Part shown: positions 11,035 through 21,685 of the stretch, in pieces
Numbering within the stretch: the first letter of the stretch is position 1
Layout of the letters: each line of letters begins with the position of its first letter
Assembly (NCBI GenBank): GCA_905147135.1
Contig: LR990054.1
Coordinates: forward strand, 14,731,001 to 14,795,000
DNA: 64,000 bases
Origin: Blastobasis lacticolella
Lineage: Eukaryota; Arthropoda; Insecta; Lepidoptera; Blastobasidae
Direction: 5' to 3'
Translations under genes and position numbers: made by a program
The notes under the pieces: model-generated
The model's input: the letters and a program-made list of their open reading frames with translations, nothing else
Database searches by the model: none
Told to the model about the DNA's origin: nothing

Positions 11035-11540
11035 GCATTATCATCATTTTAGCTGAAGACCGCTGGGCATAGGCCTCCCCCAGATTTCTCCAAAAAGGCC
11101 GGTCCTGAGCCTTCCGCATCTATCTGATACCTGCAATATTTACAAGGTTGTCCGTCCACCTTGTAGGAGGGCTACCCACGCTGCGTCTTCCAGTACGTAG
11201 TCGCCACTCGAGAATTTTACTGCCCCATCGGCCATCTATTCTGCGAGCTATATGCCCTGCCCACTACGTCTAAAGCCTGGCAAACCTTCAGTCTATGTCG
11301 GTGAATCTTGGTTCGCTTGAGATTTACCGACATGGTGGTGTTTTCGTATAAGCACTTCAATGTTTTGAAATATCAATAATCGATTTGGCATCGCTTTATA
11401 GACTGGAACACAGTCCAGGTTTCAATCGAATCGAACGCTTTCTCGTCGTCCACAAAAGCCACGCACAAAGGCTGCTTATACTCTTTGATCTTCTGTATAA
11501 TCTGCCACTTATATGGCCTGTTTTGTTTGTAACAATTTCC
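11035..11540 (-). mobile_element. RTE-type LINE fragment (reverse transcriptase, C-terminus)
   Basis: The minus-strand conceptual translation contains CVAFVDDEKAFDSIET, the RT block typical of RTE-clade LINEs. Further on is a broken C-terminal region ending near the usual CCGCTGGGCATAGGCC motif. Several frameshifts and stops make it a pseudogene fragment. Confidence 0.75.
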
Positions 11541-11803
11541 ATCATTTAAATCAGAGCACTGTTAGCGACAGAGTTACGTACTAATTAGATTACAGGTATT
11601 CCTGGGTTGGATTCGAATCCGATTCTGCGTTTTTGTCATAGACGCGAGCTGACACCAAGGCCTCTCAAAAATGTTATACTTACGTGCATAAAATGCACAA
11701 TCAATAATACATGTTTCGTCTTTAGTAGTATCGTCATTTTTAACAAACAAATCCGCACCACAAATTACGTACCACTTAAACGAGATGGTGGGCAAACCTA
11801 CCT

Positions 11804-12133
11804 ATAATAAATGATCATCTTGGCGTTAATGTCCCGGTTGTGAGGGCCCGGGGTCCGCCTTGACCATGATCCAGGATTTAGCAGATCAGATGATTACAGT
11901 GGAGAGACTGCCATCTGGCTTCCTTGGTCCTGCTACCAGGGGAAAATGCCCAGATTGGATCATGTTGCCTGAATGTGTAGGTTTCATCGCGATGTTTTCC
12001 CTCACCGTCAGAGCATCGGTTAGCATTCAACTAATGTACATAACTCAAAAAAGAGTCATTGGCCACAGTGGGATTCGAACTCGGTACCTCTCGCTTATGA
12101 GTCGCATACCTTAACCACTTGGCCACCGGCTCT
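11804..12133 (-). mobile_element. SINE family B, full copy B1 (12 bp target duplication)
   Basis: Oriented minus, with a tRNA-like head at 12050-12133: box A TGGCCAAGTGGTTA and box B GAGTTCGAATCCC. The tail ends near 11804. GCAAACCTACCT flanks both ends (11792-11803 and 12134-12145). The head resembles a Leu/Ser-type tRNA with an anticodon-loop region CTCATAAG. Box A and box B would drive RNA polymerase III. Confidence 0.88.
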
Positions 12134-12239
12134 GCAAACCTACCTAAACTAACCTCTAGTGAAGAGTAAAAACAAATTATCATCAGGACACAACAACCGT
12201 CCACTGTCTTTATAGTGGGGAACATTGTTTTTTTTTTTT

Positions 12240-12545
12240 CGAGGTACTATTTTGAGCAGTGCCTCCGTCACTTTTCCGCCACCGCAGCCTCATAGATAGG
12301 TTTCATCCATAATCATCTGGATGCCTGGCATCCAACTAACATACAGACATCGCGAGCCTTTTTGCTGCGTACTTGCAAGATGTGAAATGAGCTCCCTCCC
12401 GAAGTCTTTCCTTTTCACTATAACATGGAAATCTTCAAAATGTCCATAGACACCTCAAATCTCGGCACCTCATCCGGTCTTCATAAGTTGAACATCTCCC
12501 CGGTGGCCGCTTCAGGCGAACCGTCTGACCCCGTGACTCCCTAAG
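12240..12545 (+). mobile_element. LINE C-terminal fragment
   Basis: The plus-strand translation contains NELPPEVFPFHYNMEIFKMS, a motif found at the C-terminus of common lepidopteran LINE reverse transcriptases. It is preceded by in-frame stops, so it is a truncated relic. Confidence 0.65.
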
Positions 12546-12956
12546 CAATAAAAAAAGCACTATATTTTTTTCCATCAAAATTCCTAACCTAATGTGGATG
12601 AGGCATAAGTCCAGCAATTGATTGTTTTGGGCTGCTAAGCGTATTTAAAGTTAAATTTTTGGTCGAATGAGGTCATTAGTCGCCTTATACGACACCCTTC
12701 ATTGGTAAGCCGATGGTGCAAATACCTACAGTATAATATTATTAGATGGTAGTCGAATGAACCCTTCCACTATGTTAAAGTGGCCCTCGACGGCTAATTA
12801 GGGACCCTAATGGCCCCATAACGACCTCGAGATGCGGTTTCCGCGGGGCCTCACTTCATTAAGACCTAGTTAGCACTATGGCCGTCACATAAATTTTCCC
12901 TGGGAATACGTTAATGCCTTTTAACGGGATATGCGGTTATCAGTAATGCCTATAAA

Positions 12957-13205
12957 ATAAATAAATATGCTTGGACAAATTCACACAGCGCCATCTAGCC
13001 CCAAAGTAAGGAAAGCTTATGTTATGGGTGTTAGATAACTGACACACAACATACATTTTTTTAATACATGCTTATTATACATAGTACACCCAGACCCGTA
13101 AAGGAAATTTGAAATTAATTATTTCAATTTCTGCTCGGCCGGGAATCGAACTCGGTACCTCTGCGTGGCAGACCGGTACGTAAACCAACTGAACTGAGTG
13201 TTAGG
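12957..13205 (-). mobile_element. tRNA-derived SINE family S, copy S1
   Basis: Minus orientation: tRNA-like head at 13130-13205 with box B in GAGTTCGATTCCCGGCC, then a body ending GGGCTAGATGGCGCTGTGTG and an AT-rich tail at about 12957. Confidence 0.82.
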
Positions 13206-13224
13206 TTAGTGTAATATTCTTTTT

Positions 13225-13495
13225 TTCTTTTTTTTATACCACTAAGGTGGCAAACAAGCTTGCGGCGTGCCTGATGGTAAGCAGTCACCGCAGCCTATGG
13301 ACGTTTGCAATACCAGGGGCTTCACCCACGCGTTGCCGACCCAGTAAAAACCTTTTAACCCCTTTCTTGAAGAACTCGATGTTATACTCTCCAGGGAAAA
13401 CCTCTCCAGGTAGTTCATTCCACAACCTTAGTGTGCGTGGGAGAAAGTTCCTTTGGAACCTCACAGTTCGCGACCAATTTGGCTCCAAGGTGTGA
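13225..13495 (-). mobile_element. 5'-truncated LINE 3' end, family E
   Basis: Minus-strand translation gives NELPGEVFPGEYNIEFFKKG and then GVKRFLLGRQRVGEAPG, followed by a 3' UTR ending with GTTTGCCACCTTAGTGGTAT. Other copies lie at 20987, 31720, 34915 and 47838. Confidence 0.78.
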
Positions 13496-13683
13496 GGATG
13501 AACTCCCTGTCGAAGGCAATTTCTTTAATTTAATGTTTAGCACTTTAGACTACAGCGTCGTTCAATATTTTCCAAAGCTTCAAATCTTCAAGCAGCTTGC
13601 CAAACTTGCAGATTCCTAAACTTACGTGGTGGAGAAAAGTCTAATAGTGGACAGTCCACTGGAGCTGGCGACGACTAGTTTAA

Positions 13684-13914
13684 TACTTCACCTCGAATGA
13701 CGTTATCTCGACGATCATTACTTCGATTGATGTACCCTCATGGTACATTTAATCGATGGGTCGTTACCTCGAAAATAAAACTAATAAAATAAATACCTAG
13801 TATCTTTATTATTTATTAGATTTATTATCATTATTATTGATTAGTTTTATTTTTCGGGCTATCGACCCATCGGTGAAATGAACCATCGAGGTATATTCGT
13901 CGAGGTAAAGTACC
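13684..13914. mobile_element. Palindromic MITE or foldback element
   Basis: Left arm (GATGGGTCGTTACCTCGAAA, then AATAAAACTAAT) is inverted at the right (ATTAGTTTTATTTTTCGGG, then CGACCCATCGG). Outer arms also match in inverted form (ACTTCACCTCGA and its complement), with an extra internal duplication on the left. An AT-rich loop separates the arms. Confidence 0.7.
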
Positions 13915-13999
13915 TACTCAACTCGGTGACGACTGTGTTGTGTTGTGATTTTACAAATTGACAAAGCAATCTGAATTGCCCATATATTAATTCATTATA

Positions 14000-14270
14000 T
14001 CACTGCTGGGGCTTCCCCAAGAGATTTACAGAAAGGCTTTCCTGTGCCTTCCGCATCCAGCTGGCACCTGCGATCTTTACCATGTCGTCGGTCCACTTTG
14101 AAGGAGGAGTACCCACGCGTTGTCTTTCGCCTCTGCAATAATAACAGTGGATTACAGTTAAAGGTAGCGACACTAGCCTAGTAACAGAGTGCTTACGAGA
14201 CCGGTGACCATGGTGGATGGGACTAAATGGGCTACCGTCTCGTACTTTGAGGCTACCGAATTTCATTCAG
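14000..14270 (-). mobile_element. RTE-type LINE C-terminal fragment
   Basis: Minus-strand translation contains GERQRVGTPPSKWTDDMVKI and AGASWMRKAQES, the C-terminal signature of an abundant lepidopteran RTE LINE. Confidence 0.75.
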
Positions 14271-14549
14271 CACTGCAACGAGCTGGCTACTCGTTAGGCG
14301 TACCTATTAATATATAATACTAACTACCACTGGGACTGGTTTCGAGAGCCGATGGGCAGCCCATATCTATGTAAATCATCGTGGCAAACATGGTAAGTAC
14401 ACTTACACGATGCGAGGTGGAAGCACTAATGGCCTCACAAAAGATTACGGTGATAGGTACCTACGCGTCATGATGTTTTCTAGTTAGTTCACATATGCTA
14501 TTTTATGAAATTGTGTAAGTATATCCCCCGTCCGTGGCCGTATTGACAG

Positions 14550-14800
14550 TGTGGTGTCCGACAGAGAGAATAGCACCAACCCCTTACACTCGGTGTCGTA
14601 CAAGGCGACTAATGTTTTCGAGGCAAAAGATCTAAAGTCTCCGTAGGCTGGGAAATGGGCAGCAGCATTTTCTGTTTTTATATTATAACACTGCAATTTC
14701 CAACCCGCCTGCCAAGCGTGGAGATTATGTCAATGACCCCCCGTTTCGTGGGAGAGGCCCTAAGTCCTGCAGTGGACTGTTATAGGCTGTGATGATCACC
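14550..14800 (+). repeat. Family A retroposon, copy A3
   Basis: Contains the family words GTGTGGTGTCC, GTCGTACAAGGCGACTAATG, CGCCTGCCAAGCGTGGAGA and CAGTGGACTGTTATAGGC in order. No clear target duplication. Confidence 0.8.
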
Positions 14801-16064
14801 CGCCCCTTTGTATTAGGTAAAAAAGAATACTGTCAAGAATATAAAAATAAATTCAACATAGAATAAAAACAAACTTTCAGTAACATATTTCAATATTTAA
14901 TTCATAACAAAGTAACTGTGCAAATGAACAAATTATATAAGTCAACGTTATCATAAACTATCAACTCAAACACAATTTTAATACTTTCTTACAGTAACAT
15001 CACGCAAAAGAAACGGTTTCGCAAAATTCCTTGTTTTAACAGCAAATGTGGATGACTTCATTTCCATAAAAAACTTGAATTTAAAAACGAAATCATTGAA
15101 AACAAAACGAAGGTAACTCATTATTCATTTAATTACAAATATACATTAATTTTATAGATACCAACTTTTTATTAAACGAATACGTCGATAATATTGAATT
15201 TATTCTACAGGGAAGCAATTACTTATTAAGAAAACAGAAAAACCAGTAATATCCACAGAACGCCATGCATACGTACTCGTACAATTTACATTTATGTAAA
15301 ATCATTTAAAACTGGACATAATATATATCTTAAGTATATAGGCAAGTGATTATTAACATTATAGCCAGTATATTTACAAACAAATATATATTTTATTTAG
15401 GTGTAAAAAACATAAATAGGTATATCGAAATTTGCGAAAAGGTGCAGCTCCTAAATAAAGTTACTTTTATTTATATAAAATTGTACATACAACTCCTAAG
15501 GCAGACAAATCTTGGGTGTTTTAGTCAGGAATTGAAAAACTTAAAATCTATAGTATTTTTTGCCCCTGTGTCAGTTTCTGCAACACATCTTATTTATAGC
15601 AAACAATTAACCTGTGCGTACCCAAGATTCATCTGAGACTAAATGCAATATGTTTTGAAACAAGCAATCAAAATCGGGCGTTCCAAGCTGATCCTAGTAT
15701 GAGCCGGGTATGACAGCTGCTATTTCTATTACTTCAAGCAAGATTGACAGAGATTAGGATGTGATCTATTTTGTATAGAAAAGAACTCAGATTATACAAA
15801 AAAGTCGACTTTCGATTGACACTACATCGGTTGTAAATATCTCAACAAGTTTTGTTCGAACAATATTTACAATGTACAGCTATGGTATTGAATCGAAATA
15901 GTTCGCCGACATTCACGTTTAGCTTCCAGGACTATAACTGAAACGCCTCAAAGAAATGTTGAATCCAATCAACATATCTGAAGGTAACTTACACTGCATT
16001 GCATTGAACTTCTCTAGTCTCTTTTCGTTTCGTTTCAACATCGTCTACACCATTGTCTATATCA
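14801..16064. other. Flank downstream of the protease gene
   Basis: AT-rich, with no recognised repeat or gene. It may include some 3' UTR of the minus-strand protease; several further AATAAA-like motifs exist. ORFs of 80-108 codons at 15346-16379 on the plus strand overlap or abut the antisense of the last protease exon and show no protein-like features. Confidence 0.55.
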
Positions 16065-16070
16065 TTTATT
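16065..16070 (-). terminator. Candidate poly(A) signal AATAAA of the protease gene
   Basis: TTTATT on the plus strand reads AATAAA on the minus strand, about 80 nt past the protease stop codon. Other AATAAA matches occur at lower coordinates in this AT-rich flank, so the true 3' end is uncertain. Confidence 0.35.
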
Positions 16071-16148
16071 ACACTGCTTCACTTCACTTCTTTGTCCCTA
16101 CTATTACTAATCACTGGCACAGTATGTTCAGTGTTATTAAAATTCACG

Positions 16149-16286
16149 TTAAGAGTTCACAGTTTGCAGTATCCATGGGACAAATTTGGATATCCTAGTG
16201 CATACGCCGGGCAAATTCGCTTCCCCACACCCGATGCCCCAACTTATAATGCCGGCGAGGAAGTACCGTTGGTCTTTGCCTTTGAC
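16149..16286 (-). CDS. Sb: Stubble-like protease, last coding exon
   Basis: 45 codons plus TAA, phase 0, acceptor TTTTCAG. It encodes [20 protein letters not shown], then [19 protein letters not shown] and stop, i.e. the S1 pocket wall, the last disulfide and the C-terminal helix of a trypsin fold. Together with the preceding exon it completes an intact catalytic domain. Confidence 0.94.
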   Translation of the reverse strand, partial: VKGKDQRYFLAGIISWGIGCGEANLPGVCTRISKFVPWILQTVNS

Positions 16287-16734
16287 CTGAAAATAGAAAA
16301 CAAATATTTTAAGAGCTGCATAGAAATATGGTTCACGCGTGTTGCATGGGAGCGCAAACGGGATTTAACGCCAAGATGATGATAATGACTATAGAAATAT
16401 GGTTCATAAGGCACTTATGCTCTTTTATTGTACATTCAGCCTCAGAAGTAGCTAAGCAAGCAGACTGTTCAGAATTATTTTACCAAAAGGAGAAAATTAA
16501 GCTTTATCTGAATAAGATAAAGTTATAATCAGAAAGATATTTGCCGTGGAATTGAAATATCTATTAAATACGACAATGTATTTTATTCACTTTATACTTT
16601 TAACTACAAAAATTAATATAAAACTTACTGTTGCGATAATTAATTATCATGAATGAGATCAATCTGGATTAATCTTTCTCTTAGCTATTTTCGATGCTTT
16701 ACATAAGAGTTTGTGAACATCATTTTCCAAACCA

Positions 16735-17115
16735 TCACCTCATTCTTGTCCACAGATGGATATAGGTCTCCCCCAAAGGGCGTCAATGCACCCTCGCCAA
16801 TAGTCCTCGGTTTGCCGCATCCAGCTGCCACAAATCGTTACTCAACCGCAGCCTGAGGGCGTCCTACACTGCTCTTGGAGAGACGCGGTCACCTTTCAAG
16901 AACATTGCAAGAGAAACCCCAGCTGTTGCAGATTCTTCAGCATATAATGTCTAGTCCACTACCACTTTAGCTCACCTACTAATTTTATGTGCTATGTTGA
17001 TATGTTTGGTTTTCCGTTGGATCAATTTAATGCGAATTTTATGCTCGAGAGAGACACCGAGCGCGTTCCAAAGCCAGCTGGGTAACCTTGAACTGGTGAA
17101 TCACGTCTTAGCACC
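16735..17115 (-). mobile_element. RTE-type LINE 3' fragment in a protease intron
   Basis: Reverse-oriented degraded LINE C-terminus (TTGCCGCATCCAGCTGCCAC and CCTTGAACTGGTGAATCACG words). Lies in the last intron of the protease gene. Confidence 0.65.
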
Positions 17116-17324
17116 ATAGGTCACAGGTAGTACACGTAATTTACACCAAGAGGTATGCATGTTAACAAACAACTTTTACAAACTCGTTTTGCTCGCGAAT
17201 AAAAAATCTGGTGTTTCATATATAATTGAAAACAGCTGATTTCTTCCGCGATTTCAGAGTTTGTGCCTTAACAAAAGTTATTTGCTATCACCAGAACATG
17301 CAGGCGTACCTTTGGTTACAATTA

Positions 17325-17470
17325 CGCGTGCTACCTATGACCAATGGTGCCGAGACGTGGACACTTGCGGTACGTGTGATTCACCAGTTTAAGATTACCC
17401 AGCGGACTATGGAACGCGCTTGGAGTCTCTCTGAAAGACCAAGAATTAATAAAGTCACCCTGTATGGAAG
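17325..17470 (+). mobile_element. RTE-type LINE fragment beside the catalytic Ser exon
   Basis: Plus translation reads NGAETWTLAVRVIHQFKITQ and then RTMERAWSLSER, a conserved LINE segment. It ends only about 15 bp from the splice donor of the catalytic Ser exon, which runs antisense to it. Confidence 0.72.
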
Positions 17471-17485
17471 AGTGTGTTAACATAC

Positions 17486-17635
17486 CTGCAAAGGTCCCCC
17501 GGAGTCGCCCTGGCAGGAATCGTGGCCGCCACGCTCGTGGCCGGCACACAAAAATATGTCCGGAATGAACTCGTGCCGTCCCGCGCGTAGGAACATTGAC
17601 TTGCAACGCTCGTTCGACACTATGGGGACTTGCAC
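17486..17635 (-). CDS. Sb: Stubble-like protease, catalytic Ser exon
   Basis: A 50-codon exon, phase 0 at both ends, with acceptor TCAACTTGCAG and donor GTATGT. It encodes [30 protein letters not shown] and [13 protein letters not shown], carrying Asp189 and catalytic Ser195 (chymotrypsin numbering). It is too short to stand out as an ORF and the visible antisense-frame ORF at the same place is a shadow. A family B SINE ends only about 25 bp upstream of its acceptor, and an RTE-LINE fragment lies just beyond its donor. Confidence 0.95.
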
Positions 17636-17659
17636 CTGCAAGTTGAAAGTAATTTTAAC

Positions 17660-17900
17660 TATCTTGGCGTCAATGACAAAGTCAACGGCATTAGTACATC
17701 AATGCCGTCAATGGCAGATCCAATCCAGGATTTGGCAGATCAGGCAATTACAGTGGAGGGACTGCCATCTGACCTTCGTGACCCTATTAACAGGGGAACC
17801 TGACCAGGTGGGATCACACATTCAGTCCTGAATGTGCAGGTTCTATCCGATGGTTTTCCTCGTCGTAAGAAGAGCATTGGCTAGTAACAAAATCAACTAA
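17660..17900 (-). mobile_element. SINE family B, copy B2, in a protease intron
   Basis: Body of the SINE without an intact tRNA head. It lies in the intron before the catalytic Ser exon, ending about 25 bp from the acceptor, so the branch-point region is probably within or next to SINE sequence. Confidence 0.75.
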
Positions 17901-18683
17901 AGTACAGTCATCTCTAGAGTGAATGGACCCCCTAGTATATATAAGGCCAGTTTTCTGTTCGCCATTCTTATGTTGCGAGTTGTAGACATTAACTAGGGGT
18001 ACATGTACGGTTCTCTCTGCAGCTGGCTGTACATAAGTTAAACAAGGGATCTAGAATATTGAACGAAAGTCATGAGGATGGATGTTTTGATAATAATTGT
18101 TGAGGTAGAGACAAACTGATTAATGTGGGTCTACCTTGACTCCTTAACAAAAAATCTACTGTGGACTTTTAAATAATTTACAAAATGTACTTTTATCTTC
18201 AGCTACGTACTTCTGTTTTATTATTATTGAATGTAAAATCAGAGCTTTGCTTTTTTTTATTTTCACTTAATGTATGGCATATATTATGCGATAGAGACGC
18301 AAAGAAAAATTAAATCCAGAACGTATTTCCCACACTATTGTTAAATAATAGAAAAGAATATGTGATAAAATTATAATAGTTATCTTAAACGTGTGATTCC
18401 GGATACTGCAGCAAATTAAACAAGCCTGAGATATTTCTGTTTTTTCACGACAGACATAAAGCTAACATGGATAGCCATTTTTTCTAGAACGTATAATCTA
18501 GATACTCAAGTATTGGTAAGAATAATATTTGCTCAGTGGTTATTTTTCTGCTGTATCCAGAATCATACTAAAAGGCTTCGCCACACCAAAGACACGTTAA
18601 AAGCGCCGCGGGTTAAACCAGCATGGAGCAATTTCGTAATGGGGAATGCAAGAGAGAGCTTAACTTTTCGAAGTTCAACTATA

Positions 18684-18960
18684 ACTGACGACCTGAGTGG
18701 TTCAGTTGGTTATCTGCCACGCAAAGGTCCAGCCTCGATTCCCGGCCGAGTTGAAATTGAAATGATGAATTTTAATTTCTGTTACGGGTCTGGGTATAGT
18801 ATGTATAATAAGTATGTAAGTACAAAAAGTACTTATACAAGTAGTTTGTCAGTTATCTAACGCCCATAATATAAGCTTAGCTTACTTTGGGGCTAGATGG
18901 CGCTGTGTGAATTTGTCCAAGCATATTTATTTTATATATTTATGAACAATATTTAGTTCG
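18684..18960 (+). mobile_element. tRNA-derived SINE family S, copy S2
   Basis: The head has box A TGGTTCAGTTGG and box B near CCTCGATTCCCGG. The body includes GTTACGGGTCTGGGTATAG and TTACTTTGGGGCTAGATGGC, followed by an AT-rich tail. It lies in the protease intron before the Ser exon. Confidence 0.83.
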
Positions 18961-19060
18961 CTTTAGTCTCATTCCTTAGTTGTTATTTACCTATTGCACT
19001 GACTTAAGCCCGCAAAACTTCTAACGCGTCTTTAGACATGACGAAGCCAGAACCCCTTAC

Positions 19061-19358
19061 CTCTTGCAGAATCGATGGCAACACTCCCCCTTCAGACAGC
19101 CTCCCCCAGCCAGTCACTGTTGCATTCTCTCCAATGAGGAGGTCATCACTAGCTGGGAGGCATATTGGAGCGATATGTGGAGCAAATTGCACTGGAGATT
19201 CCAACTTCACCAACGCAAGGTCGTATTCGTAGGTGAAAAAGTTGTACTTCGGATGCACGGCCTTTCTCGCAACGCCTCGCTCGATAAACGGGTATTGCTC
19301 GGATACAGATGAGAAGTCGTATTCGCCGACCCTTATCCGGATTTGGGATGTCAGCAAG
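19061..19358 (-). CDS. Sb: Stubble-like protease, catalytic Asp exon
   Basis: This exon runs from acceptor CGTTCCAG to donor GTAAGG, phase 2 in and phase 0 out. It encodes SQIRIRVGEYDF, HPKYNFFTYEYDLALVKL with the catalytic Asp, HIAPICLP with the cysteine that pairs with the pro-region, and ATVTGWGRLSEGG. The longer open frame running to 19004 reads through the donor into the intron and is not coding. Confidence 0.95.
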
Positions 19359-19574
19359 CTGGAACGAGATGGGAGATTTGATTGATTGACATGGAAGTAA
19401 GTACAATACACAATACAAGAGCAGACCATTAGGTACCATCTTTAGAATCATGTTCCTGTGCAATTGTTAAAAGTTTTACAGCGTTTAGTATATCGTTGAA
19501 AAAGGATAAAGTATAGAACCAATCAAAAAAGAACTTAAAAATTACTTCCGTAACAATTATAATCTAACCGAAAC

Positions 19575-19808
19575 TAAAAGTCGAATAACCCTCGACCAAC
19601 TTTACATATCCCCAAATATTTTCTAAACTTCTGAATAAATTTTAATGAGACAAAACTATGAACCATCGTAATTAAACTGACTTTCAAATAGAGAAAACCA
19701 CATTCAAATCGATCCATCTTTTCGGGAGCTACGATTTCCCAGACAGACACAGACCTCCAGTCGCATGTCAAACTTATAACACCCCTTTTTATAGTCGGGT
19801 ATTAAAAT
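19575..19808 (+). repeat. Interspersed repeat family G
   Basis: Words AATCGATCCATC, GGGAGCTACGATTT, CAGACAGACACAG, CAAACTTATAACACCCC recur at 34765-34882, 35140-35650 (split) and 36000-36130. No ORF; class unknown. Confidence 0.65.
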
Positions 19809-20264
19809 AATAAAGAATAGCTTCAACATTTTTAAAAACACACTCGACGATTGCTTGAAGTTGAACAATAGTTTGTGTCTATCATGATACCACGATGGGA
19901 AGTCGATGACATCACTATTTGCGATGTTACTTTAACCACTCTGAGAAATAGACATAACGGTCGCTGGTTAAATATATTAAAAATCAAGACACGAATCATT
20001 ATCGTGTCAATATCTTTATCGCTCTTTTCAGGATAAAATGTACATAACAGTATTATAATACACGGCAAATCCGTAGGTACTTCCGGATCAAAATTTAGGG
20101 TTTGTAGAGTTAGGCTTTGTAGGGCTTGGCTTTTCATGTATTCTGCGAGCTTTTTCACAGTGAAACCGTTATGAGGTTTTTAGTAAGATCTTGTGATTTT
20201 CAAGTTAGGACTACCATAGCTCCTATTATTTAAATAAGTATCCCTAAATAAAATTGAAACTCAC

Positions 20265-20457
20265 TCATCGACGCAATGCCCAGCCGTGGCGATCCAGCCC
20301 TCGTTGATGATGGCTCCACCACACCGATGCGTCGATGAGAAGCCGAAGAACGACGTCCTCCTGACGGAGACCTGCCACGGCCAGCGGCCGAAGCTGGAGT
20401 CCTTGCCGCCCATGATGCGCGTCTCGGGTCGCGGCCACATGGACGTCACTCCACACT
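20265..20457 (-). CDS. Sb: Stubble-like protease, activation site and catalytic His exon
   Basis: This exon runs from acceptor TTCCCCAG to donor GTGAGT, phase 1 in and phase 2 out. It encodes ECGVTSMWPRPETR, then IMGGKDSSFGRWPWQVSVRR and TAGHCVDD (the final Asp is completed by the next exon). The Cys in ECG is the pro-region cysteine that usually bonds to the Cys in the PICLP motif of the catalytic domain. Activation is expected between Arg and Ile. The mature N-terminus is IMGG instead of the usual IVGG. His in TAGHC is the first triad residue. Confidence 0.95.
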
Positions 20458-20837
20458 CTGGGGAATACGTAAGAATTCTTCATGCTATTGGGTTTTAAGA
20501 AGGTGCTTTCTTGTTTGTTTGACAATGGAAGAATTTTGTTTATAGCCAAGTAAAACAAATTAAGAAATAAGCTAAAGAAACTTTCTTCTTAATGCTACAC
20601 GCATTCTCCTCAATGCTGAGGGCGTGGCGTGTTCTAACTGGAGCGCTTTATTTGTGGATATTGGCGCCATTTCGTCTTATGATAGGCAAAAAGGTAGCAT
20701 CACCAGACAATAGTGTTAAATGCGGGAAGAATTTGTTAACCAGCGCCTGGATTCCAACCTCTCGTACATAATATTTCCACTTTTCACGTCTGATGCAGAT
20801 TTTGAAGATTGTGGTGACGTGAAGACTCGTGTATTTA

Positions 20838-20965
20838 TTTAACATCACATCAACATCCCATACCAGTTTACTGCTGGACTTGAGCCTCTACACGCTTGGC
20901 AGGCGAGTTGGAGATAGCAGTGTTCAAAACACCAGAAATCGCTGCTGGCTATTTTCTGGTTTAAC
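20838..20965 (-). repeat. Family A retroposon, diverged fragment A4
   Basis: Reverse-oriented 3' half with the CACGCTTGGCAGGCG and AGCAGTGTTC words, strongly diverged. Lies in the protease intron between 20457 and 21122. Confidence 0.6.
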
Positions 20966-20986
20966 ACGTTGGGGCAATTTTTTTTT

Positions 20987-21055
20987 GTAATACTAATGTG
21001 GCAAACAAGCTTACAGCCTGCCTGATGGTACTTAAGCAGTAAATTCTACTCTGCC
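20987..21055 (-). repeat. LINE family E, 3' terminal fragment
   Basis: Short 3' end with CTAATGTGGCAAACAAGCTT and CTGCCTGATGG words; lies in a protease intron next to family A fragment A4. Confidence 0.6.
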
Positions 21056-21121
21056 GGACATCACCCACTGTATTGTGTACCTATTTAGTAATAAAATGAT
21101 ATTTAAAATGAAATAACTCAC

Positions 21122-21382
21122 CAACAGCGGTCGTAGCAGCCGTCGTATGAATAGGCACTGGAGTCACATCATCAGTCTTATTGATCAAATTGAAGACCGG
21201 ATCCTTCGGCTTGAGATAGTTCTTATGCGGTTTGCTGGTGGTGGTGGTGAACTTCTTCGTTGGCTTCGGCTTCCCAGCCGGCTTCTCCCAACTGGAGGGG
21301 CGGGTCTTGGTGATGAAGGAGGGCTCCGTGGTCGCCTGCCAGTGCAGCGTGTTCGGGTTGCTCGGTCGGGACATAAATTGGG
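21122..21382 (-). CDS. Sb: Stubble-like protease, stem exon 2
   Basis: This exon has 87 codons, phase 1 to 1, with acceptor AATTCCAG and donor GTGAGTT. The encoded linker is rich in Thr, Pro and Lys, including a run of threonines followed by basic residues. The last codons lead into the conserved Cys-Gly-Val that begins the pro-region of the next exon. Its reverse complement gives a plausible but spurious plus-strand ORF at 21147-21407. Confidence 0.85.
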
Positions 21383-21498
21383 CTGGAATTTGAGGGGGTT
21401 GGGATGAGAATTCGACGACTATTGTGATTACAGGGTATAAAAATACGTTCCTAATACCTGTGTACATTGACTAGCCAAGACGTATGGCTATGCTAGTA

Positions 21499-21685
21499 CA
21501 GTCGAGTTCATTAATATGTGAGCATTGCCAAGGCTTCAGATATAACTGTACATGGAAGAGTACTTATATATCTGAGCAGATGTACATATGTTTGATTGAT
21601 GAATCTGCTCAGATATATAAGTACCCTTCCATGTACATTTATATTTGAAGCCTTGGTAATGCTCACATATTTATGAACTCGACTG
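21499..21685. mobile_element. 187 bp palindromic Tc1/mariner-like MITE in a protease intron
   Basis: Two arms of about 85 bp differ at only about five positions. Termini are CAGTCGAGTTCAT and its inverse, and TA flanks both ends (21497-21498 and 21686-21687), as in Tc1/mariner MITEs. No coding capacity. If transcribed with the gene it would form a long hairpin. Confidence 0.85.

Noticed and set aside
17930..17975. TATA-box promoter (TATATATAAGG)
   Set aside because: A good TATA match, but it lies in a protease intron with no ORF or exon downstream, and such motifs are frequent in AT-rich DNA.
19004..19060. Extension of the catalytic Asp exon to a C-terminal stop
   Set aside because: A GTAAGG donor at 19060 precedes it, and the next family residues are found on the Ser exon, so this stretch is intron.
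21147..21407. Plus-strand ORF in the protease region
   Set aside because: It is antisense to the second stem exon; the sense frame is supported by phase and splice sites.
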